64,000 nt of DNA, taken from positions 434,001 to 498,000 of the forward strand of contig NZ_BSTF01000004.1 of the NCBI RefSeq assembly GCF_030269365.1, in the 5' to 3' direction. Of this stretch, positions 1 to 8,182 are shown one piece after another. This stretch comes from Lentzea sp. NBRC 102530 (GTDB lineage Bacteria; Actinomycetota; Actinomycetes; Mycobacteriales; Pseudonocardiaceae). Numbering within the stretch: position 1 is the stretch's first letter; each line of letters begins with the position of its first letter. Under the pieces are notes generated by a model. It was given only the letters and a program-made list of their open reading frames with translations. It was not told the DNA's origin and made no database searches. The position numbers and the translations under genes are program-made.

Positions 1-10
1 CGCAACTAAC

Positions 11-229
11 GCGCGTACCTCTCCGCCGCGCGCCTGAGGGCCGTGTGCACCCCACGGCTGTTGGCGCCTAACGAGCTGTGCACATCCGACGGCCGGGCCG
101 CCTCCGGTGGCCATGCCCAGCTGACGGGCCGTGCGCACCCCGGCAGCCGTGCCCACCGGACAGCCGTGCCCACCTCGCAGAGCCCGCGTCCCTGGCCGGC
201 CGAAGCTAGCGCGCGTACCTCTCCGCCGA
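11..229. repeat. Duplicated 17-bp gene end flanking CCGTGC-rich filler
   Basis: The 17-bp string GCGCGTACCTCTCCGCC occurs at 11-27 and again at 213-229. The second copy is the 3' end of the DUF2277 gene, encoding its last residues AERYAR and leading to its stop. The stretch between (28-200) is filled with imperfect short GCCGTGCCCACC-like units and contains no convincing gene. The simplest reading is a duplicated gene tail with low-complexity filler between, perhaps from slippage or recombination. Confidence 0.55.
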
Positions 230-475
230 CCGGGCCTTGGCCTTCGCGGCCTCCACCTCGCGGTCCTTGGGCGGCGCGGTCGTCACCAGCGCGTCCAGCA
301 GTTCCCGCGTCGCCGCCGCCACGGCCGCGACCGCCTTGTCGTACGCGGCCTGGTTCGCCGCGGACGGCTTGGCCGCCCCGCCCACCTTGCGCACGTACTG
401 CAACGCCGCCGCGTGCACCTCGTCGGAGGTCGCCGGCGGTTCGAAGTTGTGGAGCACCCGGATGTTTCGGCACAT
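206..475 (-). CDS. DUF2277 family protein
   Basis: This 89-aa protein begins MCRNIRVLHNFEPPATSDEV, the hallmark start of the DUF2277 family: small soluble proteins of unknown function common in actinobacteria. The family core (about residues 1-60, including the AALQYVRKV helix) is followed by an Ala/Lys/Arg-rich helical tail. It starts 7 bp after the stop of the upstream XRE-cupin regulator, so the two are probably cotranscribed. The ATG has a GTGGGGGC purine stretch just upstream but no classical ribosome site. The tail sequence is duplicated at 11-27. No enzymatic motif is visible and no function should be inferred. Confidence 0.85.
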   Translation of the reverse strand: MCRNIRVLHNFEPPATSDEVHAAALQYVRKVGGAAKPSAANQAAYDKAVAAVAAATRELLDALVTTAPPKDREVEAAKAKARSAERYAR

Positions 476-482
476 GCCCCCA

Positions 483-1043
483 CTATGACCTGTTCGGCGG
501 CGCCGCGCGGGTGTGGATGCGTTCGCCCTGCTTGCCGAACAGGCTGAGGATCTCCGCCGGCTCGCCGTCCGCGCTGCACAGCGCGTGCGGCTGGCGGCAG
601 TCGAACTCCGCGACCTCGCCCGCCCGCAGCACGACCTCCTGGCCGCCGAGCCGCAGCCGGATCCGCCCGCTCAGCACGTAGAACCACTCGTAGCCCTCGT
701 GCACGCGCGGTTCGTGCAGGTCGGCGTCGGAGAGGATCATCTTCCACGCCTGCAGCGGCCCGATCGAGCGGGTCAGCGGGATGCCGACCCGGCCGTGGTC
801 GAGTTCGCGCGGCTTCATCACCACCCGCGGGTCGCCGACCTCCGGCGCGCCGACCAGGTCGTCGAGCGTCACCTGGTAGGTCCGCGACAGCGGCAGCAGC
901 AGTTCCAGTGTCGGCTTGCGCTGGTCGGTCTCCAGGCGCGACAGCGTCGACTTCGAGATGCCCGTCAGTTCGGACAACGTCGCCAGCGTCAGATCGTGCT
1001 CGGCCCGCAGCGCGGCGAGCCGTTGCCCCACGGTTGTTGCCAT
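483..1043 (-). CDS. XRE-family regulator with C-terminal cupin domain
   Basis: This 186-aa protein has an N-terminal helix-turn-helix of the XRE type (about residues 5-60, core LATLSELTGISKSTLSRLE) and a C-terminal cupin barrel (about 105-178, with HEGYEWFYVLSGRIRL and an AGEVAEFDCRQPH segment). Cupin-XRE proteins are usually local repressors or activators that sense a small ligand in the barrel. It is divergent from the flavoprotein at 1094 with only 50 bp between. A -10-like TAAGTT (1050-1055, minus strand) ends 6 nt before the ATG, suggesting a leaderless message. A perfect GGCAA-N6-TTGCC palindrome covers that hexamer, so autoregulation and control of the divergent gene are likely (inference). 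Confidence 0.9.
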   Translation of the reverse strand: MATTVGQRLAALRAEHDLTLATLSELTGISKSTLSRLETDQRKPTLELLLPLSRTYQVTLDDLVGAPEVGDPRVVMKPRELDHGRVGIPLTRSIGPLQAWKMILSDADLHEPRVHEGYEWFYVLSGRIRLRLGGQEVVLRAGEVAEFDCRQPHALCSADGEPAEILSLFGKQGERIHTRAAPPNRS

Positions 1044-1046
1044 AAC

Positions 1047-1062
1047 GGCAACTTACTTTGCC
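1047..1062. promoter_or_regulatory. Palindromic operator candidate for the XRE-cupin regulator
   Basis: The site reads GGCAA, six bases, TTGCC: a perfect 5-6-5 inverted repeat in the 50-bp gap between the divergent XRE-cupin and flavoprotein genes. It overlaps the -10-like TAAGTT (1050-1055, minus strand) of the regulator, a position suited to autorepression. Assignment to this regulator is by position only. Confidence 0.5.
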
Positions 1063-1093
1063 AAAACTGGGCTGTCGACCGCACTCTCGAACC

Positions 1094-1909
1094 ATGACGT
1101 ACGACGTGGTGATCATTGGTGGGGGAGCGGCCGGACTCAGCGCCGCCCTGATGCTGACCAGGGCGCGCCGCAGCGTGCTCGTGGTCGATGGTGCCGAGCC
1201 GCGCAACGCCCCGGCCGCGCACATGCACAACTACCTCTCTCGTGACGGCCTTTCGCCGTTGGAACTCCTCAAGCACGGACGGGCCGAGGTCGAGGGCTAC
1301 GGCGGCGAGATCGTCAACGACGACGTGCTCGGTGTGGCGAAGGTCGACGACGGGTTCGCGGTCGACCTCTCCGGACGCACGGTCGAAGCGCGCCGCCTGC
1401 TCTTCGCGACCGGCCTGGTCGACGAGGTGCCCGACAACCTGCGCGAACGCTGGGGCCGTGACGTCTTCGGCTGCCCGTACTGCCACGGCTGGGAGGTCCG
1501 CGACCAGAAGCTCGCCGTGTTCGGCGAGGAGATGAAGGTCGCGCTGGTCCGGCAGTGGTCCGACGACGTCACGCACGTGCCGTCCGTCGACGCGATCGAG
1601 GTCGAGGACGACCGCCTCGTCGCGGTGATCTCCGACGGCGAGCGCGTGCCCGCCGATGCGCTCGTGTACTCCGCACCGGTCAAGCCGCGCGACGAGCTCC
1701 TGCTGGCGTTGGGTGCCGAAACCGAGGAGACGATGGCCGGGCCGTTCGTGCGCACGGACGCAAAGGGCCGCACGAGCGTGCCGGGCGTCTACGCAGCAGG
1801 CAACGTCACGGACCCCACGGCCATCGTGATCGTCGCCGCCGCCCAGGGCGCCCAGGCCGGCGCGATGATCAACATGGACCTGCTCGGCCTCATGCCGGCG
1901 GCAGGCTGA
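1094..1909 (+). CDS. Thioredoxin-reductase-like FAD flavoprotein with CPYC motif and shortened NADPH domain
   Basis: This 271-aa protein has an N-terminal FAD-binding Rossmann motif (DVVIIGGGAAGLSAA, residues 4-18), a redox-active CPYC at 127-130 followed by HGWE, and a C-terminal FAD segment (GVYAAGNVTDP). It therefore belongs to the thioredoxin reductase-like disulfide oxidoreductases. After CPYCHGWE the usual NAD(P)H-binding GxGxxA/G loop is missing: LAVFGEEMKVALVRQWSDDV jumps to the region after it, and the protein is some 30-50 residues shorter than full-length relatives. It could be a dithiol oxidase of the HlmI/GliT kind rather than an NADPH-dependent reductase, or a decayed copy. The ATG at 1094 sits just before the Rossmann fold. 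Its end overlaps the convergent sensor kinase by 20 bp. Confidence 0.85.
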   Translation: MTYDVVIIGGGAAGLSAALMLTRARRSVLVVDGAEPRNAPAAHMHNYLSRDGLSPLELLKHGRAEVEGYGGEIVNDDVLGVAKVDDGFAVDLSGRTVEARRLLFATGLVDEVPDNLRERWGRDVFGCPYCHGWEVRDQKLAVFGEEMKVALVRQWSDDVTHVPSVDAIEVEDDRLVAVISDGERVPADALVYSAPVKPRDELLLALGAETEETMAGPFVRTDAKGRTSVPGVYAAGNVTDPTAIVIVAAAQGAQAGAMINMDLLGLMPAAG

Positions 1910-3626
1910 TCCGGAACGTCGAGCCCTCGCCGAGCGTGCTCGTCACCGACACCGTGCCGCCGTGCGCCTCCACGAGGTGCCGCGTGATCGCGAGCCCGAG
2001 CCCGCTGCCACCCGTGCGCCGGCTGCGCGACTTGTCCGCCCGCCAGAACCGGTCGAACACGTGCGGCACGTCCTCGGGCGCGATCCCCGTCCCGGTGTCC
2101 GAGACCTCCAGGATCGCCCGGTCCTGCCACTGGAACAGCTTCACGACCACCTCGCCCCCCGGCGGCGTGTAGCGCACGGCGTTCGCGACGAGGTTGCCGA
2201 GCGCCTGCCGCAGCCGCACCGGGTCCGCGGTGAGGTGCACCGGCGTGGTCTCGGCGCGCAGCAGGACCTCGCGGTTCTGCTGCGCGTTGACGACCTGGTC
2301 CACGACGTCGTCGAGCGCGATCGGCTCCGGGTGCAGCCGCAACGTTCCCGCGTCGGCCTGCGCCAGGTCGTGCAGGTCGTCGACGAGTCGTTGCAGCAGG
2401 AGGGATTCCTCCAGCAACATGCCGACCAGGTGCGGATCGGGTTCGGCCAGCCCGTCCTGCGTGGCCTCCAACCAGCCGGTGATGTTGCCCAGCGGCGTGC
2501 GCAGCTCGTGCGCGACATCGCTCACCATGGCCTGGCGCTGCCGTTCGGTCTCGGCGAGCTTCTCCGACATGGCGTTGAAGGACTTCGCCAGCTCACCGAT
2601 CTCGCCCGCGCCCCCGTCGACCCGGGCGGTCCGATCACCCTCGGCCGTGCGTTTCGTGGCAGCGGTCAACGCGCGGATCGGTCGCACGAGCTGGGTCGCC
2701 GTGGCCCACGACGCGAAGCCCGCGATGGCGAGGATCCCCAGCGCCACCAGGATGATCCGGTTGGTGCCCGTGGTCGACAGGTCTATCGCCTGCGGCTGAC
2801 CACCGGTCGGTTCGGTGATGTACAGGTGCGCGTACTCGGCCACGAACGGCCGCAACTGCTCCCGGCGCGCGCTCTCCATGCACTCCACGACGGGCGGGTC
2901 CGAGTACTGGACGGTCGTGACCTCCCAGTCGAGCGGGATCGGGCCGGTCAGCGGCTTCACGTAGTACCGCCCGGGCAGCCGCGCCATGCAGCCTTCGAAC
3001 AGGGTGTGGAGGTCCGTGTACGCGAGGCTCTCGGTGTAGGTCACCGCGTAGAGCTCGTCGCCGGACGGGCAGTCGGGCCACTGCGACGTCTCGCCGAGCC
3101 GCAGGGTCGAGACCCTCAGCCTGCGGTTGGGCGACTCCACGATGGAGAAGTTGCCCCGGGAGCAGTTGAGGAGGCGGTCCGCGACCGTGCGCATCTTCGC
3201 GTACTCCTCGTCGGTGAGCCGGAACGGTCCCACCGCCCTCGGGTCGATCTTGCTCGTGGCACCGGGCTTGAGCACCGAGTCGACGTTGAGCGCGTCGATG
3301 GACACCTTGGGCGTGATGGGCAACGGCGGCGAGCCCGCGGTACCGGTGTCGATCAGCGTCTTGCCCCCGCGGTCGGTCAGCGCGAGCCGGCGGCCGTGCT
3401 CGCGCGCCAGACCGTCCACATCGGACTTCGCCTCGACCCAGGTCCTGTGCGTGGCGGCGATGCCGAGGAGCTTGTCGTAGATCTCCGCGTCGGTGCGCAG
3501 CGCGTCGCCCTGCTCCTGCCGGATCGCGCCGGTCGTCGCCTGCGACGCGAGCCACGCCGTGACCGCGATCGAACAGGCCGCGATCACCAGCGAGAACAGG
3601 AAGAACCGGACGAGGAGGCTTTTCAT
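1890..3626 (-). CDS. Two-component sensor histidine kinase (HAMP, HisKA, HATPase)
   Basis: This 578-aa membrane kinase has TM1 at about residues 7-28, an extracytoplasmic sensor of about 260 residues (30-288), TM2 at 290-312, a HAMP linker (313-365), and a HisKA box MVSDVAHELRTPLGNITGW with phospho-acceptor H373. A C-terminal ATPase follows, with N box (NLVANAVRYTPPGG), G1 (DTGTGIAPEDVPHVF) and G2 (GGSGLGLAI). The sensor has several cysteines (NCSRGN, PDCPSGD, EGCMAR, VECMES) that may pair outside the cell; the ligand is unknown. Its ATG overlaps the stop of the response regulator upstream in an ATGA, so the pair is translationally coupled. Targets cannot be read from the sequence. Confidence 0.92.
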   Translation of the reverse strand: MKSLLVRFFLFSLVIAACSIAVTAWLASQATTGAIRQEQGDALRTDAEIYDKLLGIAATHRTWVEAKSDVDGLAREHGRRLALTDRGGKTLIDTGTAGSPPLPITPKVSIDALNVDSVLKPGATSKIDPRAVGPFRLTDEEYAKMRTVADRLLNCSRGNFSIVESPNRRLRVSTLRLGETSQWPDCPSGDELYAVTYTESLAYTDLHTLFEGCMARLPGRYYVKPLTGPIPLDWEVTTVQYSDPPVVECMESARREQLRPFVAEYAHLYITEPTGGQPQAIDLSTTGTNRIILVALGILAIAGFASWATATQLVRPIRALTAATKRTAEGDRTARVDGGAGEIGELAKSFNAMSEKLAETERQRQAMVSDVAHELRTPLGNITGWLEATQDGLAEPDPHLVGMLLEESLLLQRLVDDLHDLAQADAGTLRLHPEPIALDDVVDQVVNAQQNREVLLRAETTPVHLTADPVRLRQALGNLVANAVRYTPPGGEVVVKLFQWQDRAILEVSDTGTGIAPEDVPHVFDRFWRADKSRSRRTGGSGLGLAITRHLVEAHGGTVSVTSTLGEGSTFRISLPPA

Positions 3627-4288
3627 ACGAGCTTGTATCCGATGCCGTAGACGGTGAGCAGTCGTTCCGGCCTGCGCGAGTCCTGCTCGATCTTGCGCCG
3701 CAGCTTCATCATGTGGACGTCGACCGTGCGGGCGGTGATGAAGCCGTCCTCCAGCAGCTGTTCGCGGGTGAACACGCGCTGCGGCTGCGCGGCCATCTTG
3801 GCCAGCAGGCGGAACTCGGCGGGTGTGAGGCTCACCAGTTCGTCCTTGATGCGCACCTCGTGCCGGATCGGGTCGACGGTGAGATCACCGACCTTGAGCA
3901 CCGTGGCGCTCGTCTCCCGCGCACGGCCCGTGCGGCGCAGGATCGTCCGTACGCGCGCGACCATCTGCCGTGGCCGGAACGGTTTGGTGATGTAGTCGTC
4001 GGCGCCGAGGTCGAACCCCAGCAGCACGTCGTCCTCAGTGGACCGCGCGGTGAGCAGCACGATCGGCACGTCCGACTCGGCCCGGACGGCGCGCATCACG
4101 TCGATGCCGTCGACCAGCGGCATCATCACGTCCAGAACCAGCAGGTCGGGGTTGCGGCGCCGGGTCTCGTCGATCGCCGCCCGCCCGTCGTGGACGACCA
4201 CCACGGAGTGCCCGTCGTGCTCCAGGTACCGGCGGACGAGTTCAGCCTGGTGAACGTTGTCCTCGGCGACGAGAATGTGGGCGCACAC
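3623..4288 (-). CDS. OmpR/PhoB-type response regulator
   Basis: About 221 aa from the GTG at 4288. The receiver domain (ILVAEDNVHQAELVRRYLEHDG, phospho-acceptor Asp in LLVLDVMMP, conserved LLTARS and ITKPF) is followed by a winged-helix DNA-binding domain (LTPAEFRLLAKMAAQPQRVFTREQLLE, RTVDVHMMKLRRKI). It is first in an operon with the histidine kinase, overlapping it by ATGA. An in-frame ATG at 4345 would add 19 residues (MKNLFTSHLTVV...) that do not belong to the receiver fold. I prefer the GTG because receiver domains normally start right there (VCAHILVAEDN), but there is no strong ribosome site at either position. Confidence 0.9.
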   Translation of the reverse strand: MCAHILVAEDNVHQAELVRRYLEHDGHSVVVVHDGRAAIDETRRRNPDLLVLDVMMPLVDGIDVMRAVRAESDVPIVLLTARSTEDDVLLGFDLGADDYITKPFRPRQMVARVRTILRRTGRARETSATVLKVGDLTVDPIRHEVRIKDELVSLTPAEFRLLAKMAAQPQRVFTREQLLEDGFITARTVDVHMMKLRRKIEQDSRRPERLLTVYGIGYKLV

Positions 4289-4368
4289 AGTTCGAAGTAT
4301 GCAGTCCTTCACGACAGTCAAGTGAGACGTAAACAGGTTCTTCATCAGTTCCGGCGAGTGTTGCCGGC

Positions 4369-5169
4369 ATGAAGGTCCATCTGGCTCTGGCGGCGGTCGG
4401 TCTCACGGCGCTGCTGCTGACGACGGCCCAGCTGGCGGGCGAGACCTCGCCCGCCGCCGCACCGACCACCGCGGTCCCGGTTCCCCCGTCGGACACCCCT
4501 GACCCGGTTCCGTCCGCCCCGGCCGCGCCGCCGCCCCCGCCGCGCGTGTACACGTCGAGCTCGGACCTGCCCGACGGGCCCGAGTTCCCGGTCGCCGGCA
4601 GCGGCACGTTCCACGTGGTCCCCGGCACCGGTGACGTCGTGGGCACGGGTCCGCTGCGCACCTACGCCGTCGAGGTCGAGGACGGCATCACCGTCGACGA
4701 GCAGGCCTTCTCGGTGTTCGTGGACCGCACCCTCACAGACCCACGCGGCTGGACGGCCCGTGGCGCGTTGTCGGTGCGTCGCGTCACCGGCGCCGCGTCT
4801 GTGCGTGTGCGTCTCACGTCACAACAGACCGCACGGAACGTGTGCGGGTTCGAAATCCCGGTCGACGTTTCCTGTCGTGACGGCAATTTCGTGTACTTGA
4901 GTGCGGCCCGCTGGACGCGCGGCGCAGTGGCGTTCCTGCCGGACCTCACCGCGTACCGGACGTACATGGTCAACCACGAGGTCGGGCACGCGTTCGGGCA
5001 GGGACACCGCCCGTGCGACGTGAACGGCGGGCCAGCGCCGGTGATGATGCAGCAGACGTTCAGCGTGTCCAACGACGAGATCGTGCGCATCACCAACGGA
5101 GTGCCCCAGGGCGCGGTCATCCCGCAGGACGGGAAGGTGTGCAAGGCGAACGGGTGGCCGTATCCGTGA
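4369..5169 (+). CDS. Secreted DUF3152 protein, metzincin-like zinc protease candidate
   Basis: This 266-aa protein has an N-terminal hydrophobic segment (residues 4-22, signal peptide or anchor), a Pro/Ala-rich linker (about 28-60), then a DUF3152 domain. The domain carries HEVGHAFGQGH (203-213), a match to the HExxHxxGxxH zinc motif of metzincin peptidases, followed by PVMMQQT, which could be the Met-turn. Cysteines at 159 and 169 and in the C-terminal part could form disulfides, fitting an extracellular location. DUF3152 proteins are common in actinobacteria, generally uncharacterised, and predicted to be cell-surface hydrolases. Transcription diverges from the response regulator, with 80 bp between the preferred starts. 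Confidence 0.85.
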   Translation: MKVHLALAAVGLTALLLTTAQLAGETSPAAAPTTAVPVPPSDTPDPVPSAPAAPPPPPRVYTSSSDLPDGPEFPVAGSGTFHVVPGTGDVVGTGPLRTYAVEVEDGITVDEQAFSVFVDRTLTDPRGWTARGALSVRRVTGAASVRVRLTSQQTARNVCGFEIPVDVSCRDGNFVYLSAARWTRGAVAFLPDLTAYRTYMVNHEVGHAFGQGHRPCDVNGGPAPVMMQQTFSVSNDEIVRITNGVPQGAVIPQDGKVCKANGWPYP

Positions 5170-5227
5170 CCACCAACTCTCTCGTGTGCTCACTCGTGGT
5201 TGATGTCCGTCTTCCTAACCTGACGGC

Positions 5228-6133
5228 ATGGACGTCGACACGAGGCTGCTGAGGTACTTCGCCGCCATCGCCGAGGAGGGAAACCTCACGCGCGCAGCGC
5301 ACCGGCTCTTCGTGTCGCAACCGTCGCTGACAAAGCAGCTCAAGCACCTGGAGTCGCAGCTCGGCGTGCGGTTGTTCACGCGGTCCAGCACCGGGATGAA
5401 GCTGACCGAGGCGGGACACGTCCTCGCCGCGCGCGTGCCGCCGGTGCTCGCGGGCTGGGACGCCGCCGTGAGCGAGACCCGCGGTGCCGCCCGCGTGCTG
5501 CGGGTGGGTTTCCTGAGCAGCGCCGCGAACGACGCGACGCAGGACGTCGTGGCCGCGTTCGGGAAGGTCCGGCCCGGCTGGCGGGTCGACCTGCGGCAGG
5601 CGCCGTGGTCGGATCCGACGGCGGGGCTCGCGGCGGCGGAGGTGCCGGTCGCGTTGCTGCGCTTGCCGTTCCCGGGTGAGGAGACGTTCGGCGTGCGGAC
5701 GTTGTTCAGCGAATCCCGTTGTGTGGCACTGCCTTCCACACATCGCCTCGCCGGGCGCGACTCGGTGCCGTTCCGCGAGGTCCGGGACGAACCGGTGATC
5801 GTCGCGCCGGCGTTGAAGGGGGCGTGGCGCGACCACTGGCTGGCGATGTCCGAAAGGGATGGTCGGGAGGTGCGCGTCGGTGCGGTGGTGGAACGTCCCG
5901 ACGAGTTCCTGAGTGCGATCGCCGGCGGGTACGGCATCGCGCTCGTGCCGTCCTCCGCCTCGCACTTCCACTCGCGGCCGGACGTCGTCTACGTGCCGGT
6001 CACGGGCGTGAGCCCGAGCGAGGTGGCCGTGGCGTGGCTGCCGGACGCCGGTGAGGCCGCGGCCGACTTCGTGCGCTGCTGCCTGGAGGTCACGCGCTCG
6101 CGGCGCACCGGGTGCGGCACTCGCTGGGGCTGA
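5228..6133 (+). CDS. LysR-family transcriptional regulator
   Basis: This 301-aa protein has the classic LysR N-terminus (residues 5-64: LLRYFAAIAEEGNLTRAAHRLFVSQPSLTKQLKHLESQLGVRLFTR) and a periplasmic-binding-type effector domain (about 90-290). The start is supported by a -10-like TAACCT at 5216-5221, six bases before the ATG, suggesting a leaderless transcript. LysR proteins usually control a divergent neighbour, but the upstream gene here (DUF3152) runs the same way, so the target is unclear. Its last 44 bp overlap the convergent AraC regulator. Confidence 0.92.
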   Translation: MDVDTRLLRYFAAIAEEGNLTRAAHRLFVSQPSLTKQLKHLESQLGVRLFTRSSTGMKLTEAGHVLAARVPPVLAGWDAAVSETRGAARVLRVGFLSSAANDATQDVVAAFGKVRPGWRVDLRQAPWSDPTAGLAAAEVPVALLRLPFPGEETFGVRTLFSESRCVALPSTHRLAGRDSVPFREVRDEPVIVAPALKGAWRDHWLAMSERDGREVRVGAVVERPDEFLSAIAGGYGIALVPSSASHFHSRPDVVYVPVTGVSPSEVAVAWLPDAGEAAADFVRCCLEVTRSRRTGCGTRWG

Positions 6134-6851
6134 AGCCGTGCACCCGTTTGAACGCGACGCTGAACCCGAACGCGTCCGCGTACCCGACCTGGCGCGCGAC
6201 CGCGGCCACGGTCGCGGACGACTCGGCGAGCAGGTCGGCCGCCACCGCCATCCGCCACTGCGTCAGGTACGTCAGCGGCGGCACCCCGACCATCTTGGCG
6301 AACCGCCCGGCCAGCGTCGTGCGCGCCACCCCTGCCTCCCCGGCCAGCGAGGCGAGCGTCCACGCCTGCTCCGGCCGTGCGTGCATCGCCTGCAGGACCG
6401 GTCCGACGACCGGGTCCGCGAGCGCGGCCAGCCACCCGTCCCCGTGCTCGCGGTCGAACCACTCCCGCAGCGCGCACACCATGAACCAGTCGAGCAACCG
6501 GTCCATGACCACTTCCGGCGCGTCGACGTCCACCGACCCGTAGAACTCCGCACAGCCGTCGGTACCCGGCGCCACCAACGCGTCCGGCAACACCGCGGTC
6601 AGCCGTTTCGCCACGGCCCCCTGGATCCGGTACGACCCGCTCACGACCGACGCGCGTCCCCGCGCCGCGACGGATTCCTGCACCACCAGGATGTCCCCGG
6701 CCTTGGCGGTCCTGCCCTGCACGTCCAGCTCGCCGGAGGCCAAGGCGTACAACGTGAGCCCTGGCAGCACGTGCGTCCCGTCGATGTCGGCCCGGCACAC
6801 CCCGGCACCTTCCGCGCGCACCCCGCGCAACAGCTCGTCGAACGGCTCCAT
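6090..6851 (-). CDS. AraC-family regulator with cupin-type N-terminal domain
   Basis: About 253 aa from the ATG at 6851 (MEPFDELLRGVRAEGAGV). The N-terminal cupin-like ligand domain (about 1-150, AraC_binding/Cupin_6 type) precedes two helix-turn-helix units (WTLASLAGEAGVARTTLAGRFAKMVGVPPLTYLTQWRM and VAAVARQVGYADAFGFSVAFKRVHGFSPSECR). An upstream ATG at 6905 in the same frame would run into the intergenic control region. I chose 6851 because a GGGGGG purine run precedes it and the fold starts there. The gene is divergent from the NmrA-like gene at 6941, a common regulator-target layout, with an inverted repeat between them. Confidence 0.9.
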   Translation of the reverse strand: MEPFDELLRGVRAEGAGVCRADIDGTHVLPGLTLYALASGELDVQGRTAKAGDILVVQESVAARGRASVVSGSYRIQGAVAKRLTAVLPDALVAPGTDGCAEFYGSVDVDAPEVVMDRLLDWFMVCALREWFDREHGDGWLAALADPVVGPVLQAMHARPEQAWTLASLAGEAGVARTTLAGRFAKMVGVPPLTYLTQWRMAVAADLLAESSATVAAVARQVGYADAFGFSVAFKRVHGFSPSECRTRCAASA

Positions 6852-6875
6852 GCCCCCCACGATACGGCCCGAACG

Positions 6876-6891
6876 ATCGAACATCGTCGAT
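6876..6891. promoter_or_regulatory. Inverted repeat between divergent AraC and NmrA-like genes
   Basis: ATCGA, six bases, TCGAT forms a perfect 5-6-5 inverted repeat in the 89-bp divergent gap. It could be an operator, although AraC proteins often bind direct repeats. Support is positional only. Confidence 0.3.
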
Positions 6892-6940
6892 GAACGCTCA
6901 CCCATGTCCTCAGCGGCCCGTCCTGGGTTGGCTTGGTGCC

Positions 6941-7744
6941 ATGACTGAAGAGATCCTCGTCCTGGGCGCCACCGGCAAGACGGGCCGCCGGGTGGTCGGC
7001 GCCCTGGAGACCGCGAACGTCGCCGTGCGCAAGGCTTCCCGCGCGACGGGCTTCGACTGGGCCGACCCGACGACCTGGAAGCCGTTCCTGGACGGCGCCA
7101 CCGCCGCCTACGTGATCGCCCCGGAGGACCCGGCCGCCGCGAGCCCGTTCGTCGAACTGGCCGCCGCCTCCGGCTTGTCCCGCCTGGTCCTGCTCTCCGG
7201 CCGCGGCCTCGACCGAACCCCGCCGAACGTCTTCCGCGGCATGCACGCCGCCGAGAAGGCGGTGCGCGAAAGCGACCTTTCCTGGACCATCTTGCGCGCC
7301 AACAACTTCACCCAGAACTTCTCCGAGGAGATCTGGCAGCAGGACGTCCAGGCCGGCCGCCTGGCGCTCCCGGTGGACGACACCCCCGAGCCGTTCGTGG
7401 ACGTCCACGACATCGCCGAGGTGGCCGCGCTGACGTTGCGCAGCCCCGAGCACCACGGCCAGACCTACGACCTCACCGGCCCCGAAGGCGTCACGTTCGA
7501 AGCGGCCGTGGCCAAGATCGCCGCCGCCACCGGCACCGAGATCGAACTCGTGCGACTGACCCCGGCCGCCTACCGGGAAGTCCTGCTGTCCCACGGCCTC
7601 CCCGAAGAGGTGGCCACCGAACTCAACGGCATGTTCGAGGCCATGCGCAACGGCCTGCTGGCCACCCCGGCGGACGACGTCACCCGGCTCCTGGGCCGTC
7701 CGGCGAAGTCCTTCGACGCCTACGTCTCCGAAGCCTGGCGCTGA
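6941..7744 (+). CDS. NmrA-like NAD(P)-binding protein (atypical short-chain dehydrogenase)
   Basis: This 267-aa protein begins with a Rossmann motif ILVLGATGKTGRRVV (residues 4-18), the GATGxTG signature of NmrA/QOR2-type atypical SDRs. It continues with LSWTILRANNFTQNF and a C-terminal region resembling NmrA-like quinone reductases or azoreductases. These proteins bind NAD(P) and act either as reductases or as redox-sensing partners of regulators; no classical YxxxK pair is obvious. It is divergent from the AraC regulator, its likely controller. Its final 25 bp overlap the convergent small membrane protein. Confidence 0.85.
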   Translation: MTEEILVLGATGKTGRRVVGALETANVAVRKASRATGFDWADPTTWKPFLDGATAAYVIAPEDPAAASPFVELAAASGLSRLVLLSGRGLDRTPPNVFRGMHAAEKAVRESDLSWTILRANNFTQNFSEEIWQQDVQAGRLALPVDDTPEPFVDVHDIAEVAALTLRSPEHHGQTYDLTGPEGVTFEAAVAKIAAATGTEIELVRLTPAAYREVLLSHGLPEEVATELNGMFEAMRNGLLATPADDVTRLLGRPAKSFDAYVSEAWR

Positions 7745-8103
7745 CGAGGCAGCAGCAGGTGCACGGCGAAACCGGAAGCCGTGGCCAGCACCGCCTGGTA
7801 GACGACCGAGGGCTGGTACTGCCCGCCGATCAGGAACGCGGCCTCCAGCCCGGTCGTCCACCAGCCGGCCAGCTCACCGAGCCCGAGCACGTGCCAGCCG
7901 AAGAACCCGGCGCACCACCCGCCCACGACCCAGGCGGCCTGCCCGCCCCGCTTGACGAAGAGGAACGTGGACACCGCCGCGACGGCGTTGAAGGCGAGGG
8001 CGATGCCGGTCAGCGTCGAGTCGGCGCTCCACAGCAGACTCGCTGCCGTCTGCACCACCAGCACGCCGACGACCAGCCAGGTGCCCAACCGCGTCTTGTC
8101 CAC
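7720..8103 (-). CDS. Small four-helix membrane protein of unknown function
   Basis: This 127-aa protein has about four hydrophobic segments: LGTWLVVGVLVVQTAASLLW; a central stretch ending VSTFLFV; AAWVVGGWCAGFFGWHVLGLGELAGWW; and VVYQAVLATASGFAVHLLL, with a basic C-terminal tail. No recognised motif is present. It overlaps the end of the NmrA-like gene tail to tail. Base composition and codon use match coding sequence, so I regard it as real, but I cannot assign a role. Confidence 0.7.
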   Translation of the reverse strand: MDKTRLGTWLVVGVLVVQTAASLLWSADSTLTGIALAFNAVAAVSTFLFVKRGGQAAWVVGGWCAGFFGWHVLGLGELAGWWTTGLEAAFLIGGQYQPSVVYQAVLATASGFAVHLLLPRQRQASET

Positions 8104-8182
8104 GTGCCCGATTATTCAGCACCGTCTCGCGGCGGCGTCACAAGCCCGTGGGTATCGCATTTTCTGAGCGGGCGTTATCCAT

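Noticed and set aside
1962..3650. 562-aa plus-strand open frame opposite the histidine kinase
   Set aside because: It is antisense to a kinase with all its motifs intact and has no start signal.
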